Origin: Areca catechu
Lineage: Eukaryota > Streptophyta > Magnoliopsida > Arecales > Arecaceae
Direction of reading: 5' to 3'
NCBI GenBank assembly: GCA_021397845.1
Contig: CM038044.1
Location: forward strand, 105,088,942 to 105,152,941
Length of the DNA: 64,000 bases
Shown here: positions 20,463 through 31,550 of the stretch, piece after piece
Layout: each line of letters opens with the position of its first letter
How positions within the stretch are numbered: position 1 is the stretch's first letter
Made by a program: the position numbers and the translations under genes
Notes under the pieces: generated by a model
What the model was told of the DNA's origin: nothing
Database searches by the model: none
What the model saw: the letters and a program-made list of their open reading frames with translations, nothing else

Positions 20463-21787
20463 TGTTGATCCTAGGATTGATATTGATGATTACAAAATAT
20501 TGATGCATGATTATGTTACTAACTATCCTTGTAAAGATTATTTTTATAGAGTATTATAGGTTTAGAAGATGTTTGAAATTGTTTGAAAGAAGTTTGGAAG
20601 AAGTTTGGAGTGGTTTGGAAGCATTTGAAGAATTTCAGCTCAAGCCGACTCATGGATTAAGAGCCGACTCTTTCAAAATGGCAGAACTGTAATTATTCAA
20701 TCAAAATGACTCTAGAATGGCAAAAATATAATTATTCAAGCCAACTCAAACTTGAAGAGCCGACTCGTCCAGAACTTTTATTTGGGTTGTCTGAGACTTT
20801 GAGCCGACTCTTGGACCTCGAGTCGACTCGAGTGACGGGTTCTGGCACTTCAACGGCTAGTTGCAGAAATTATTTTTCTTCATTCCAACGGTTCCAAACG
20901 GTCATATTTTGATTTTCAAGGCACTCCAACAGTCAAAACAACATGGGAACACTTCTAAATCGAGCTGACTCTTGGATCTCGAGTCGACTCGAGTGACGGG
21001 TTCTGGCACTTCAACGGCTAGTTGCATAAATTATTTTTCTTCATTCCAATGGTTCCAAACGGTTATATTTCGATTTTCAAGGCACTCCAACGGTCAAAAC
21101 AACATGGGAACACTTTCAAAACTTATATATGATGGATCAAAGTGAAGAGAAAGAAGAGTGATTGAAGAGGGGAAGAGAAATTAAAGAAAAATGATTTTTC
21201 AAGTTTATATTTCAGATTTTGGAGAGAGCCTTAATGTTCAAATTCAAGAGAGGGTTCTTCACTTCCTATCACAACTCTTGAAGCTTTATTTAAAGAAAGA
21301 GGAGAGCTTAGAAGAGCTAAATTCAACGAGCTAAAGCGGTAACCATCTACTCTTTGGGAGTTTGTATTTTATGTTGCATTGTTTACTTGTTTTACTTTAG
21401 TTTGGGTTTTTGGTTAGCCCGTTGCAAAACCAAGTTTGGGGTTCTTGGTGATCCCAATATAAAACCAAGTGTGGGTTTCTTTGGTGAGCCCAATGTAAAA
21501 ATCAAAGGGAGTTGGATTTGGATTGTGATCTCGGTAAAACAATCTGACTGTATTCTAGGAAGAATATAGTAGAAATCCCAAGTGGTATCTTGGGTAGTGG
21601 ACATAGGAGCGGGTTGCTCCGAACCATTCTAAATCTCTTGTGTTTGTGATTGCCTTGATTGTGCTTAATTATTTACTTCCGCATTGCATATTTTACCACA
21701 ACACCAAAAGGATTTTAACTTGCACATACTTGCTAAAGTTTTTATTATCCCAATTCACCCTCCTCTTGGGAAGCCACCTGGGCAACA
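20463..21787 (+). repeat. C1 right LTR (1325 bp)
   Basis: Begins TGTTGATCCTAGG and ends CCACCTGGGCAACA, followed by the TSD. It has GAGCCGACTC-like repeats centred on GTCGAC and an internal tandem duplication. Its ends resemble those of S3. Confidence 0.9.
20801..21122. repeat. 161-bp tandem duplication in the C1 right LTR
   Basis: Two near-identical units start at 20801 (GAGCCGACTCTTGGACCTCG) and 20962 (GAGCTGACTCTTGGATCTCG). The first unit also matches the inverted arm in the left LTR. Confidence 0.9.
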
Positions 21788-21792
21788 CTAGG

Positions 21793-23521
21793 CTTTTGAT
21801 GGAATCTTCTACCGTGCCTTCCCTTCCACTCTCAACGAAATTGCTAAGCATCGATATTCCAATCTCAAGCCTAGCTCCATTGATTCTTTTAGAAAGCTGA
21901 GCTGGTTATTTGTCTCCCAGTTGACCAGTAGCTAATAGCATCATCGAAGATCAGATTACCTAATTAGTATAAGGCAGGACGAAGGAGAATCCCTCCATGT
22001 GTACCAAATCGTTTCAATGCAGCTACTTTAGAGGTATACAATTTGGATCAGTCCGTAGCCATGATAGCCTTGAAGAGCAGGCTACAAAGGAATGCCTTTC
22101 TCTTCTCTTTGGAGAAGACTTATCTATAGAACTTCATGAAAATGCTTACCCGGGCAGAGAAGTACACCAATGCTGAGAGCTTAAGATGGAGGAGAAGGAG
22201 GAGAGCTCGAGAAGGATCCTTTCCGAATGGAACGGGACTATCAGAGAAGCTAGAGGTCCTATACTTTGCCTTGTTGATCTAGGATGCTGCAGAGGAACTG
22301 GAGGAATAGGTCCTCTCCTAGGGGACCTAATAACTCACCCATGAGGCATTTTGCCAATTATATGCCTCTGAACGTGCCTTGAGAGCAAATACTAATGGAG
22401 ATGAGAATGCAGTGCCCTCGATGAGAAAGATGCACTCTTAACTTGAGCATCACAATGCCAATAAATACTACCTTTACCACAATAACCATGGACATGACAT
22501 GGAGGACTACCTTCAACTGCAATATGAGATCGAATAATTCATCCAGGAGGGGAGGCCAGATCAATTCCTCCAAAGAAGAGCACCTTTGCACTGCTCACCT
22601 CCAAGGCCTCGTCTGTTACCACCACTAGAGCCTCGTAGGGTTCCTGACTAGCCTCCCAGGTAGGAGGCCATGGAAGAAATGCCACCAGTGGGCAATGTGA
22701 ATATGTTGACTAGAGCCTAGGAGGGATCGATCAAGCACTCAGGAGCAGCTAAGAGATAGAAAGTTGAATAAATCATCACCTTTTCCAAAGAAGATGTGAT
22801 CGGTGTCCAGCACCTGCATACTGATGTGGTGGTTGTAACTTTAAATATTGCTGACTACAATGTATACTGAGTTTTGGTTGATAGTGGAAGTTCAGTTGAT
22901 GTTCTATATTTCTCTTTCTTTGGTCAAATAAATCTTTCTGTGGATCGGTTGGTGAAATTTGATTCCCCCGTACAAGGCTTCTCTAGTGAGCTGGTACCTG
23001 TAGAGGGGATAATCACATTGCCTATTATTGCTGACACTTCACCCTAACAAACCCTTTTTTAGGTATACTTTTTAATGGTCAAGGTCCCTACTACCTATAA
23101 TACAATCCTCAGATGACCAGGCCTATATGCCCTCAATGCTATGGTTTCTATCTATCACCTACTCGTGAAGGTTCCGACAAAGAGTAGAATTGGGTAAACT
23201 AAAGGAAACCAAGTCAGGCACGACAATGCTACAATGTTAGGATTCAGGCCGAAGTGCACCCGACTTGTTTTCCATGGGACTAGATATGCAGGATGAGCTA
23301 ACTAAGAAACATGATGAGCTGCTAGGGGATCTCCTGGAGATACCTCTATCTAAGGAGGACCCCAGTTGGAGGATTTAAATCGAGTCAAATCTTAATAAGG
23401 TAACCAAGAATTGGCTAACCACTTTTTTGCAAGAAAATGCCAATACATTCTCCTGGTCTGCTATCAATATACTGGGGATAGATCCAGCATGATGGTACAC
23501 AGGCTGAACATTGATCCTACC
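21793..23521 (+). pseudogene. T0 gag (second part) and aspartic protease
   Basis: Gag resumes with DGIFYRAFPSTLNEIAKH and SFRKLSWLFVSQL right after the C1 TSD, then ALKSRLQRNAFLFSLEKTY and a nucleocapsid-like region with HNNHGHDMEDYLQL near 22480. The protease follows with VLVDSGSSVDVLYF near 22875, so the catalytic D-S-G is kept, then a pre-RT segment NANTFSWSAINILGIDP near 23440-23490. Many stops. It ends at G2 within the conserved pre-RT segment. Confidence 0.8.
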
Positions 23522-24645
23522 TGGTATGGACACCAGAGTAACTAGAAGGAAATTATCAAAGTTACAACCTATCTGGTTTGAGGAAGCAGCATACCGGAGC
23601 CCAAAAGTAGCTAATTGAAGTCCAATTCAATTTCAGTCTAGTCCAATCAAGTCTAGGGAGGGTGATTGCTTTGAGAGAGAGAGGGTGAGAGATCTATAGC
23701 ACCTGCAAGGGAGGATGAGAGGCCCATCTTTGCTCTTCATTCTTCTTTATGTCCTATTCCTAGATTTCTTTGCCAATAACCTTCCAACCTCTACAAATCC
23801 TTAACCCCATGTCCAAATCACTTCCCATTTTTTTTGGAAGCAAAATGCCCAAGAGTTTTTTCTCCAACTCATAGGTCTTTGTAATCATTTTTATGGAATT
23901 TTCTACATCCTATTGAATTAGCCCCTGCATGCAAAAAATTATGTACCTAGATTTTCTTGAGTACCACCTCTATCAAGCTTCTCCATCCATCCACATCACA
24001 TCCAAATCCACCATCAATTACCTAACCTTATTCCGTACAATCTCACACACTTATATAACTCTTTTTAAAATTTTGCAAGATGTTTTGGAGCTTGGATCAG
24101 CCCTTGGATTCTCCTACTCCAAGATCTTGTCTTCAAGTGAGTTCTAGGTCTTTCAACACCTAGTTCTTATTTTCAAGAGCCTTCCATGAAAAAACTGATC
24201 AACCGAGGAGTCAAGATCTAGATCTCAATGATCAAAATCTGAATCATTACAAATCCAAACCATTGAAGTCAGCTCCACAAGTGGTCTAACTCTTCTAAAA
24301 TTTTAATTTGGCTTGTTTTGTAAGCATCTTTTCACAAATAAGTTGAATTCATTATTTAGTAATTTTGCGAGATGTTGTATTATATTTATTATATATAGAT
24401 CTCATATATTTTAGGAGGACTATCTTAATTCGGGTGTTTTGCTAAACAACGTCGATATAAGTTTCATATAGTTTTAAATTACTTCTTCTTAAGGCAACAA
24501 TTTATGATCCTAGTTTAATTTAATTATTCTTCTTTTTAGCAACATATCTTAAACTAGCTTAGAATTATCATATTTAGTTAGTACTTTATGAATTATGTTA
24601 ATCAATTACTGACCTCAAATCATTCATACATCATATTTCGCATTA
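23522..24645 (+). repeat. G2 left LTR
   Basis: From about 23655 it matches the right LTR (GTGATTGCTTTGAGAG; GGATGAGAGGCCCATC versus GGGTGAGAGGCCCATT) to the end at CATTA next to the PBS. The first 130 bases have no counterpart in the right LTR and the TATA region seen there is missing here, so it carries an internal deletion. Confidence 0.75.
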
Positions 24646-24649
24646 GTTT

Positions 24650-24661
24650 TGGTATCAGAGC
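24650..24661 (+). other. G2 primer-binding site, initiator tRNA-Met type
   Basis: TGGTATCAGAGC, the standard complement to the 3' end of plant initiator tRNA-Met, lies 4 bases after the LTR. Confidence 0.9.
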
Positions 24662-25197
24662 AAGGTTAGGTTAAGATAGTTTTGCATTATTTCCTTATTT
24701 AACTTGATTGCATTCATTACATAAGACACTTAAGGGCAATCCCCTTTAACTAGACAAGGGATTTCATCACCCTTCCTTGGCCCAAACAACTACCAACATC
24801 TTGCATTGACCTAAGCCTAACTTAAAATCAGGTAGTCACCAACTAGGATCAATCAAGACAAAATCTAAGTCGTATATTGAGATTAGGTATGAACTAGATC
24901 TGCATCATCCATATAGATTGGTGTCTAAGGCTAGTGGTCAAATAGTAAATGCCTTAAGCAGGCATGTGGTTACTTAATTAGGACCTTGCAAAAGCAAAGG
25001 GAGTCTCCCATGACCCCGTTACTTACCGGCTAGATGAAGGAGTTGGTCTAGATTTATTTGTTATTGGATCAATTTATAGTACTTGAACTACTAGGTCTAA
25101 GTTACCCTTAGTCGTTTAGGATTTAATTGTTTGATCATCTTGTTTGCATGCCCACTAGGCTAGGAACCAACTATTTTTTAGCTCAACCTAGTGATTC
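24662..25197 (+). other. G2 leader
   Basis: Untranslated region between the PBS and gag. No ORF or clear motif. Confidence 0.6.
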
Positions 25198-26200
25198 CAT
25201 GGAACCTGATCAAGAACTCATCTTGAACAACATCATGGCATAATTAAAAGCTATGACCCTTAAACATGATATTGACCATAGAACTCTAACCAATAGAGTC
25301 ACTACCATCGAAGAGTCCCAAAATAGCCAAGTTAACATGGATTCATCCCGACCTCCCATGAGACCTAGATCCCAACATCATGAACTTGATATAGAACTTG
25401 CTATGGATAGACATCACCGTTGTGACCTAAATGATCAAGACGATCGAATCCTTAGGAGTACCCGAATCAAAGCCCCTAGCTTCAATGGATATCTTGACCT
25501 AAAGGTTTACCTAGATTGGGAGAGTGACATGGACTACGACTTTGAATGGTACGGCATGCCCAAGGATCAATGATTTAGGTTTGCTAAGCTTAAGTTAGTG
25601 ATGCAAGCTAGGTTGTACTAGGGCAATATTGACCACCTTCATCGACAAAGAGGCCAACAATCCATAGAAACCTGGGAAGAAATAAAAGTAATTTTCAAGG
25701 AGAAGTATATTCCCACATCCTATCACCAGAGATCCTAAATCAATGATAAAAATTAAGGCAAGGAAATAGGCTTGTGACCGAGTCCATCACCAAATTTGAC
25801 AAATTCATCATGAGGTGAGGTGCCAGTGAAGACTGTGCTATGACATTGTCTAGGTTTAAGACTTGCCTTAGAGAAGATCTCCAACATAAGCTGTACTTGC
25901 ATGAAGTTATCACCCTTGAACAAGCCTACCAAATCATGCAAGACTGTGAGTGATTTAACAGACCAATCTAACCCATCACCCAGATCATAAAAAGCCCATG
26001 ACTTCAGGTCCCAGACCAGGAATGAGTCAAACACCTATTAGCTGACCTACACCCATCAATCCATCGATCCATAGAAAAGATTAAGGAAAATGAATCGTGA
26101 CTAAACCCCAGAAAGAAAATAGCTTAAATGCTAGGTGCTTTAGATATCATGGTATTAGACATTTTGCTGGATAGTGCCCTTCCCGTGCTTTGCACAAAGC
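25198..26200 (+). pseudogene. G2 gag
   Basis: Starts MEPDQELILNNIMA and continues (25253-25573 open) with RIKAPSFNGYLDLKVYLDW and MDYDFEWYGMPKDQ, the capsid-like retrotransposon gag domain. Then ETWEEIKVIFKEKYIPTSY and a zinc-knuckle remnant near 26140 (CFRYHGIRHFAG, then CPSRA). Stops and frameshifts throughout. Confidence 0.75.
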
Positions 26201-26379
26201 TGAACCAATAGAAGACACACTAAAGGATCCCATAGAAAATATAGAAGAAGAAGTCTTGAAGCTGGCCCTGATATGGTAAATGAGTCCATAGAACCTGATG
26301 AGATTTTAGGATGGGAGTTGTCAGGTGCATCCTTACCCGGGCCCAAGAGCGAGAGGACTAGTGATGAAACACCATCTTG

Positions 26380-28240
26380 CATACCTTTGTCAAGATTGGC
26401 AAAAAGGTATATAAATTGATTATGGACAGTGGAAGCTACATTAATGATATTTCCATTGATGCTGTGAAATACTTAGGGTTAATCTCAATCGACCATCCAA
26501 AATCCTATAAAGTGTCCTAGATAGATACCTCTTCAATCCCTATAAAATATAGATGCCATGTACTTATCTGATTTAACTCATATCTGGATTGAGTCTGGTG
26601 TGATGTCCTATCCATGGAGGTTAGTAGCATCATCTTAGGTAGATAATGGCTATTCAATAATAATATCATCTTGTATGGTTGCTTAAATTCCTGCTCGTTT
26701 ATCCATGAAGGCAAGAAGATTACCATAAATCCTACACCACCTAAGAAAAAGGAGACTAAGAAACTTAGTGGATCAAAGGATAAGAAGAAAAGCCTTCATA
26801 TGATTAATGCTAAGGAGTTAGAGAAAGAGTTAGTTAAGGGATCTTCTATCTGGATGTTGACCATTATAGAAACTAATAAGGAATCCCCAATCGAGTATCC
26901 ACCTGAAGTAGCAGCCCTTCTTAGCAACTTTAAGGATAATTTTCCTAAGGATCTCCCCAACCACCTACCACCTATGAGGGATATCTAGCATGTAATAGAT
27001 CTAGTTCCTGAATCATCCCTATAAAACTTATCCTACTATAGGCTAAATCTTACCAAGCATGCTGAGTTACAAAAGTAAGTTAGGGAACTTTTAAGGAAAG
27101 GATTTATTAGAAAAAGCCTTAGCCATTGCAAAATACTTGCACTATTAACTCCAAAGAAAGATGGAATTTGGAGGATGTGCATGGATAGCCATGTAATAAA
27201 TAAAATTACTATCAAATATCGATTCACCATCCCCAGATTAGATGACATGCTTGACATGATGGTCAGAGCCATGATCTTTTCTAAGATAGATCTTAAGAGT
27301 GGTTACCATTAGATTAGAATCAAACCAGGAGATGAGTGGAAGACTGCCTTCAAGATGAAGGATTGCTTGTATGACTGGATGGTCATGCCCTTTGAACTAT
27401 CAAATGTCCCCAGTACTATTATGAGACCGATGAATCAAGTATAGACCCTTTATTGGATTATTTGTAGATGTATACTTTGATGACATCCTAATTTATAGTA
27501 AATCTAGAGAAGAACATTTAGACCACCTCCAACAAGGTTGCCAAACCTTAAGGATGGAAAGCCTGTATACAAATCTTAAGAAATGTGATTTCATGATCGA
27601 CTGAGTTAATTTCTTAGATTTTGTCGTCACCCCTAACAGCATGTCCATAGTTCTCAAAAAGATAAGAGCAATAGTCAAGTGGCTTGTACCTCAAAGCATC
27701 CATGATGTATGTAGTTTCCATGGCCTAGCGACCTTTTACCATAAGTTCATTAAGGGATTCAGTACCATCATAGCTCTAATAATCGATTGTATCCACAAGA
27801 GAGCCTTCGAATGAACCAAAGCTATTGATAAAACTTTCTAAGATAGTAAGGACAAGATGATCCATTCCCCTATCTTGTGACTACTAGATTTTTTAAAAGT
27901 ATTTGAAGTTGCATGCGATCCCTCTGGTGTAGGAGTAGGTGATGTCTTTAGTCAAGAAAGTTATCTGATAATATACTGTAGTAAGAAACTGAATGATGCC
28001 AAATTAAGGTACTCTACCTATGATAAGGAATTTTATGCGGTGGTGCAAGCCCAAAGATATTGGAGATACTACTTGTTACTGCAAGAATTTATCTTGTTTT
28101 CTAACCATGAGGCCCTCCAATTCCTGAACTCCAAAAATAAACTAAACCATAGGCATGGAAAGTGGGTCAAATTTTTGTAAGCATACACTTTTGTCCTAAA
28201 TATCATGCAGATATCGAAAATCAAGTCATTGATGCTTTTA
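26380..28240 (+). pseudogene. G2 protease, reverse transcriptase and RNase H
   Basis: Protease near 26400 (KLIMDSGSYINDISIDAV, catalytic D-S-G kept). 26671-26988 is open, linking protease to RT and ending NFPKDLPNHLPPMRDI. RT motifs: TPKKDGIWRMCMDS, IFSKIDLKSGYH then a TAG at 27310, MPFELSNVPSTIM, VYFDDILIYS. RNase H: FEVACDPSGVGVGDVFSQE, YSTYDKEFYAVVQAQRYW. The order and motifs are those of chromoviruses. Confidence 0.8.
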
Positions 28241-28278
28241 GTCATAGGGATATCCTGCTATCCATAATTAGGGTATAA

Positions 28279-29220
28279 TTGACTAGATTCAACAAATTGA
28301 AAGAGAGTTATGAAGAGTATCCAGACATCAAGAAAATTTATTCCACTTTGTTTCAAGGACCATCTAGAGAGTATAGCAAATTTGCCCTTCAAGATGGTTA
28401 CTTATTCAAAGGAACCAAGTTGTGTATCCCCCTACTTCTGTTAGGGATTTTCTTGTATAGGAAATACACGTAGAGGATTAGCTAGACACATTGGCAAGAA
28501 TAAAATCATTGAATCTATAGAATACCAATCCTTCTAGCCTAGCTAAAAATGAGATGTAGCAAGGAAAGTTGCTCAATGTAGAACTTGTGTTATGGCCAAG
28601 CTTCCAGAATAGAATATTGTCCTATATACATCACTTCTCGTATTTGACTGTCTTTGGCAGGACATTAACATAGACTTTATCTTAGGTTTGCACAGGACAA
28701 CCCATATATATGATTTTATTTTAGTGGTAGTAGACTAGTTCTCTAAAATGGCCCATTTTATCCCTTGTTCCTAAATGTCCGATGCATCTAGAGTTGCTAG
28801 GATATTCCTTGATGAAATTATCAAGCTGCACAGACTTTCCAAAACTATAGTGTCAGATAAGGATGCTATAAGCTATTTTTGGAAAACCCTTTGATACATA
28901 TTAGGCACAAAACTTAAGTTCTCCTCTGCTTACTATCGACAAATAGATGGCCAAATTGAAGCAATAAATAGGAGTTATGTGAATATATTATGCTATCTAA
29001 TTGAAGAGCATGCTAAAAATTGGGATCTTTTATTATCCTTAACCAAATTTGCATACAATGTTTAGTAAATAGGTCCATAGGTATGAGTCCATTTGAGGTA
29101 ATTTATAGTTATCAACTTAGAAAACCAGTTGACCTAATTCCTTTACCCATGCATGCTAGAGTGGTTGGATCCATTGAGTCATTTGCCTAGAATGTTAAGA
29201 GTCTATATAATGAGATCAGC
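28279..29220 (+). pseudogene. G2 integrase
   Basis: Open at 28279-28473 (KELKESYEEYP-like region, YSKFALQDGYLFKGTKLCIP), then broken. Later motifs: MAHFIPC, ARIFLDEIIKLHRLSKTIV, SAYYRQIDGQIEAINRS and MSPFEVIYSYQLRKPVDLIP near 29080. A chromodomain is not recognisable. Confidence 0.75.
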
Positions 29221-29655
29221 AAAAAAAAATAATGCAAGTAATATAACATAAAAGCAAATGACTGATAAATACATAAATAATGTTGTTAAAAGTACAAATT
29301 TTATTTAATTGATTATTAACTTATAAAAAATTAATTTTTCTAATTTATTTTATAAGTAATTAGAAAATCAAGTGTATGCAATTTATCAATGTTCAGTTAG
29401 ATTTAATCAGTCTAAACCTAGCTAAGAGAGAATTAAACTACTTTTGGATGATTTAATGGTCAAATAGATAAGTCAATTGAGAATTTGATTAATAGAAATT
29501 TTGTAAATAAAAGTAAAATTAAAAAAATAATAAAAATAAAAGGGAGGCCCATAGCAATATGGTGTTTGGATTTACTCAGACTACTTAGTAAAATTCATAC
29601 TATGGGTTGAGTACACGTGAAGACCACATAAATAAGTAGGGCCAAATTATCACTA
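29221..29655. other. AT-rich G2 3' region
   Basis: No gene seen. Long A/T runs. Confidence 0.5.
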
Positions 29656-29915
29656 AGGCGGTAGCCCGGTTGGTAGAGGCTTAGCCTCACCTCCTATCGA
29701 TCATGGGTTCGAGGCATGATCCTTGCGGATGACTCGATTAAATCCATAAATTTTCTTAGGGCACGTGATCAGGGTGGCAAGAGAGCATACTACTCCATCG
29801 ATGCTTTTCCAAACACTAAGAATTGGAGTGGAGCACGTGAATACATAGAAGTGGAAATATTTTATTCTTCTCAGTAGGATTTCACTATACATGAGAAATT
29901 ATATAAGTTTAAACT
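29656..29915 (+). mobile_element. tRNA-derived SINE (candidate)
   Basis: The head reads GGCGGTAGCCCGGTTGGTAG, with an A-box (TAGCCCGGTTGG, 29662-29673, one mismatch to the consensus) and a B-box (GGTTCGAGGCA, 29706-29716) 32 bases apart. These are the internal promoter parts of RNA polymerase III genes. The tail of about 200 bases has no tRNA structure, so it is a SINE rather than a tRNA gene. The 3' end and the duplication were not resolved. Confidence 0.6.
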
Positions 29916-30165
29916 TCTTGAATAGGCCTTTAAGTGTTTAGATGATGAACTCAGCACATGGAGCCTGTCCAAGTAATCATGAGAGGTAGTTGGGCATCAT
30001 GGTTCAGCAGAAGAAGCTTTATGGTCCAGCAAAAATATGGAGTAGTTCATCAGCCATTAACCATTGGTCCACGGATTTCACATGGACCACAAGCCAAATC
30101 ACATGGAAAGGAGCATGGCCATGGGTTTCCAAGGTAGCTCAGCATGGGTGAATATAATTGGGAGC
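29916..30165. other. Unassigned DNA left of T1
   Basis: No ORF. Ends in GGAGC at 30161-30165, the likely target site of T1 (compare GTAGC at 40810-40814). Confidence 0.5.
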
Positions 30166-30927
30166 TGTTGCTGCAACTTCTCCCGGACCAGGTTTGGTTA
30201 GTGTGGCTGGAGTGCTCCTCTCCCGATTCATGCAAAAAAGTCCCCAAGGGCCGGTGGTGTTCCGGCGGGGGACACTCCAATGCTTAAGTTAGCGAGAGCT
30301 TGAGGGCAACAAAATGGAGGAATCAAACAAGATCAGCTTGTGGAGCAGGAAGAGGGTGCTTGTGGAGAGTGAAAGAGACCTTCTTGTCCAGAGTCCCCTG
30401 GTTTACCTTATATAGGTGCGGAATGTTACCAGAACCTGTTAAGAGCTAGGCATGGAATGACTGATCTGCCCCTAGGAGAATCCGGGAGTGGCCATGTGGT
30501 GCTAGGATAAGGCAGCATCGTGGAGCTAGTGGAGTAGTGGCGCTGATGCGTCAGGGTTCTATTGCAATAGAATTTTGGTACCAGCTGGAGGAGGCTTCTA
30601 GAGTCCCCCGGTGCGATCTTTGGATCAATACAAGCCCTTCTGGAGTGGATTGGTCGGACCACAACAAGAGTGGGTCGGCCAGACCATAGCAAGAGTGGGT
30701 CAGTCAGACCTCAGCAGGAGTAGGTCGGTCGGACCACAGCAAGAGTGGGTCAATCGAACCTCAGCAAGAGTGGGTCGGTCGGACCATTGCAAGAGTGGGT
30801 CGGTCGGACCTCTAGAGGAATGGGCCCTCGGACCTCAGCGGGAGTGGGTTAACTGGACCTCTGTAGGGATGGGTCGCTTGGACCTCAGCATCGGTCCGGT
30901 TTGAAGGTGAGCCGATTTGGTATAATA
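30166..30927 (-). repeat. T1 3' LTR (762 bp)
   Basis: Begins TGTTGCTGCAACTTC and ends GGTATAATA. It shares almost all of its sequence with 40146-40809 and is about 98 bases longer because it has more of the 25-bp subrepeats. Confidence 0.92.
30640..30860. repeat. 25-bp subrepeats in the T1 3' LTR
   Basis: Tandem units with the core GAGTGGGTCGGTCGGACC and ACAGCAA. The same units are fewer in the other LTR (about 40626-40760). Confidence 0.85.
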
Positions 30928-30942
30928 GTTGCCCCCCTTGCT
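30928..30942 (-). other. T1 polypurine tract
   Basis: The minus strand reads GCAAGGGGGGCAAC directly before the 3' LTR, the plus-strand primer position. Confidence 0.75.
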
Positions 30943-31147
30943 CTTGGCCTTCGATGGGACTTGTGGCTTCGAAGGACGAGAGCATCATTTGGCCATTAAT
31001 GCATCTGTCCTTGGGATGATCATGGATCTGATTAGGTGTACTGTGACCGGTCGTCTCCCACTCCGGAGTCCTGTGCCCAGGATAGGTGTTAGCATCGTGT
31101 TGGAAGCGGGGGGAGAGGCAGTTAATGCAGATGGGGCACAATGATGA

Positions 31148-31455
31148 ATGGCCAGCCTAGCCTGCTTGGCTGTCGGGCCTCAAACGTGACTCGGGCGACG
31201 TGGTGAGATCCAGACAGTTGACACCGCATTCGAGGCGGGTAATCCATCACTGGTCTAGAGATCACACAGATCATGGCCTGGACGTGCTTCATCGCATCTC
31301 AATGGCCAACCTAGCCTACTTGGCCATCGGGCCTCAGATATGACTCGGGCAACGTGGCGAGATCCAGACGGTTGACACTGTGTCTGAGGCGGGTAATCCA
31401 TCTCTAGTCTAGCGATCACGCGGATCGTGGCCTGGATGTGCTTCGTCGCATCTTA
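31148..31455. repeat. 154-bp tandem duplication upstream of the T1 aORF
   Basis: Two diverged units start at 31148 (ATGGCCAGCCTAGCCTGCTT) and 31302 (ATGGCCAACCTAGCCTACTT). Each contains GTGACTCGGGCGACGTGG-like sequence. They lie just upstream of the TATA box at 31543, so they may act as promoter repeats. Confidence 0.9.
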
Positions 31456-31542
31456 TTGGCTTCTCCGTTGGATTGGGAAGTCACATCATTTGATGAATGA
31501 TTGTGGTGCTTGAGGGATGCTAGGAAGTGGCCCCTTAGTGAC

Positions 31543-31550
31543 TATAAAAG
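31543..31550 (+). promoter_or_regulatory. TATA box for the T1 aORF
   Basis: TATAAAAG on the plus strand in the context GTGACTATAAAAGGAGGGGG. It lies 148 bases before the ATG at 31691, leaving room for a leader of about 115 bases. The orientation is opposite to retroelement transcription. Confidence 0.6.

Larger units (their letters stand above)
17589..21787 (+). mobile_element. C1: gag-only Ty1/copia-type element, TSD CTAGG
   Basis: Starts TGTTGACCCTAGG and ends CCTGGGCAACA, with CTAGG at 17584-17588 and again at 21788-21792. Between the termini lie a rearranged left LTR, a copia-type gag, a 1-kb stretch without pol, a polypurine tract and a 1325-bp right LTR. No protease, integrase, RT or RNase H is present. 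It is a deletion derivative or a gag-only element that would depend on others' enzymes. Confidence 0.85.

Noticed and set aside
17684..20912. A novel protein family shared by the ORFs at 17684-17935 (minus) and 20706-20912 (plus)
   Set aside because: The identical residues come from the inverted LTR segment, not from a conserved gene.
21354..21569. 71-codon ORF in the C1 LTR
   Set aside because: Lies in LTR sequence made of repeated 'GTGAGCCCAA'-type words and has no recognisable domain.
29656..29730. Intact tRNA gene
   Set aside because: A and B boxes are present but no cloverleaf with matching acceptor stem was seen and a SINE-like tail follows.
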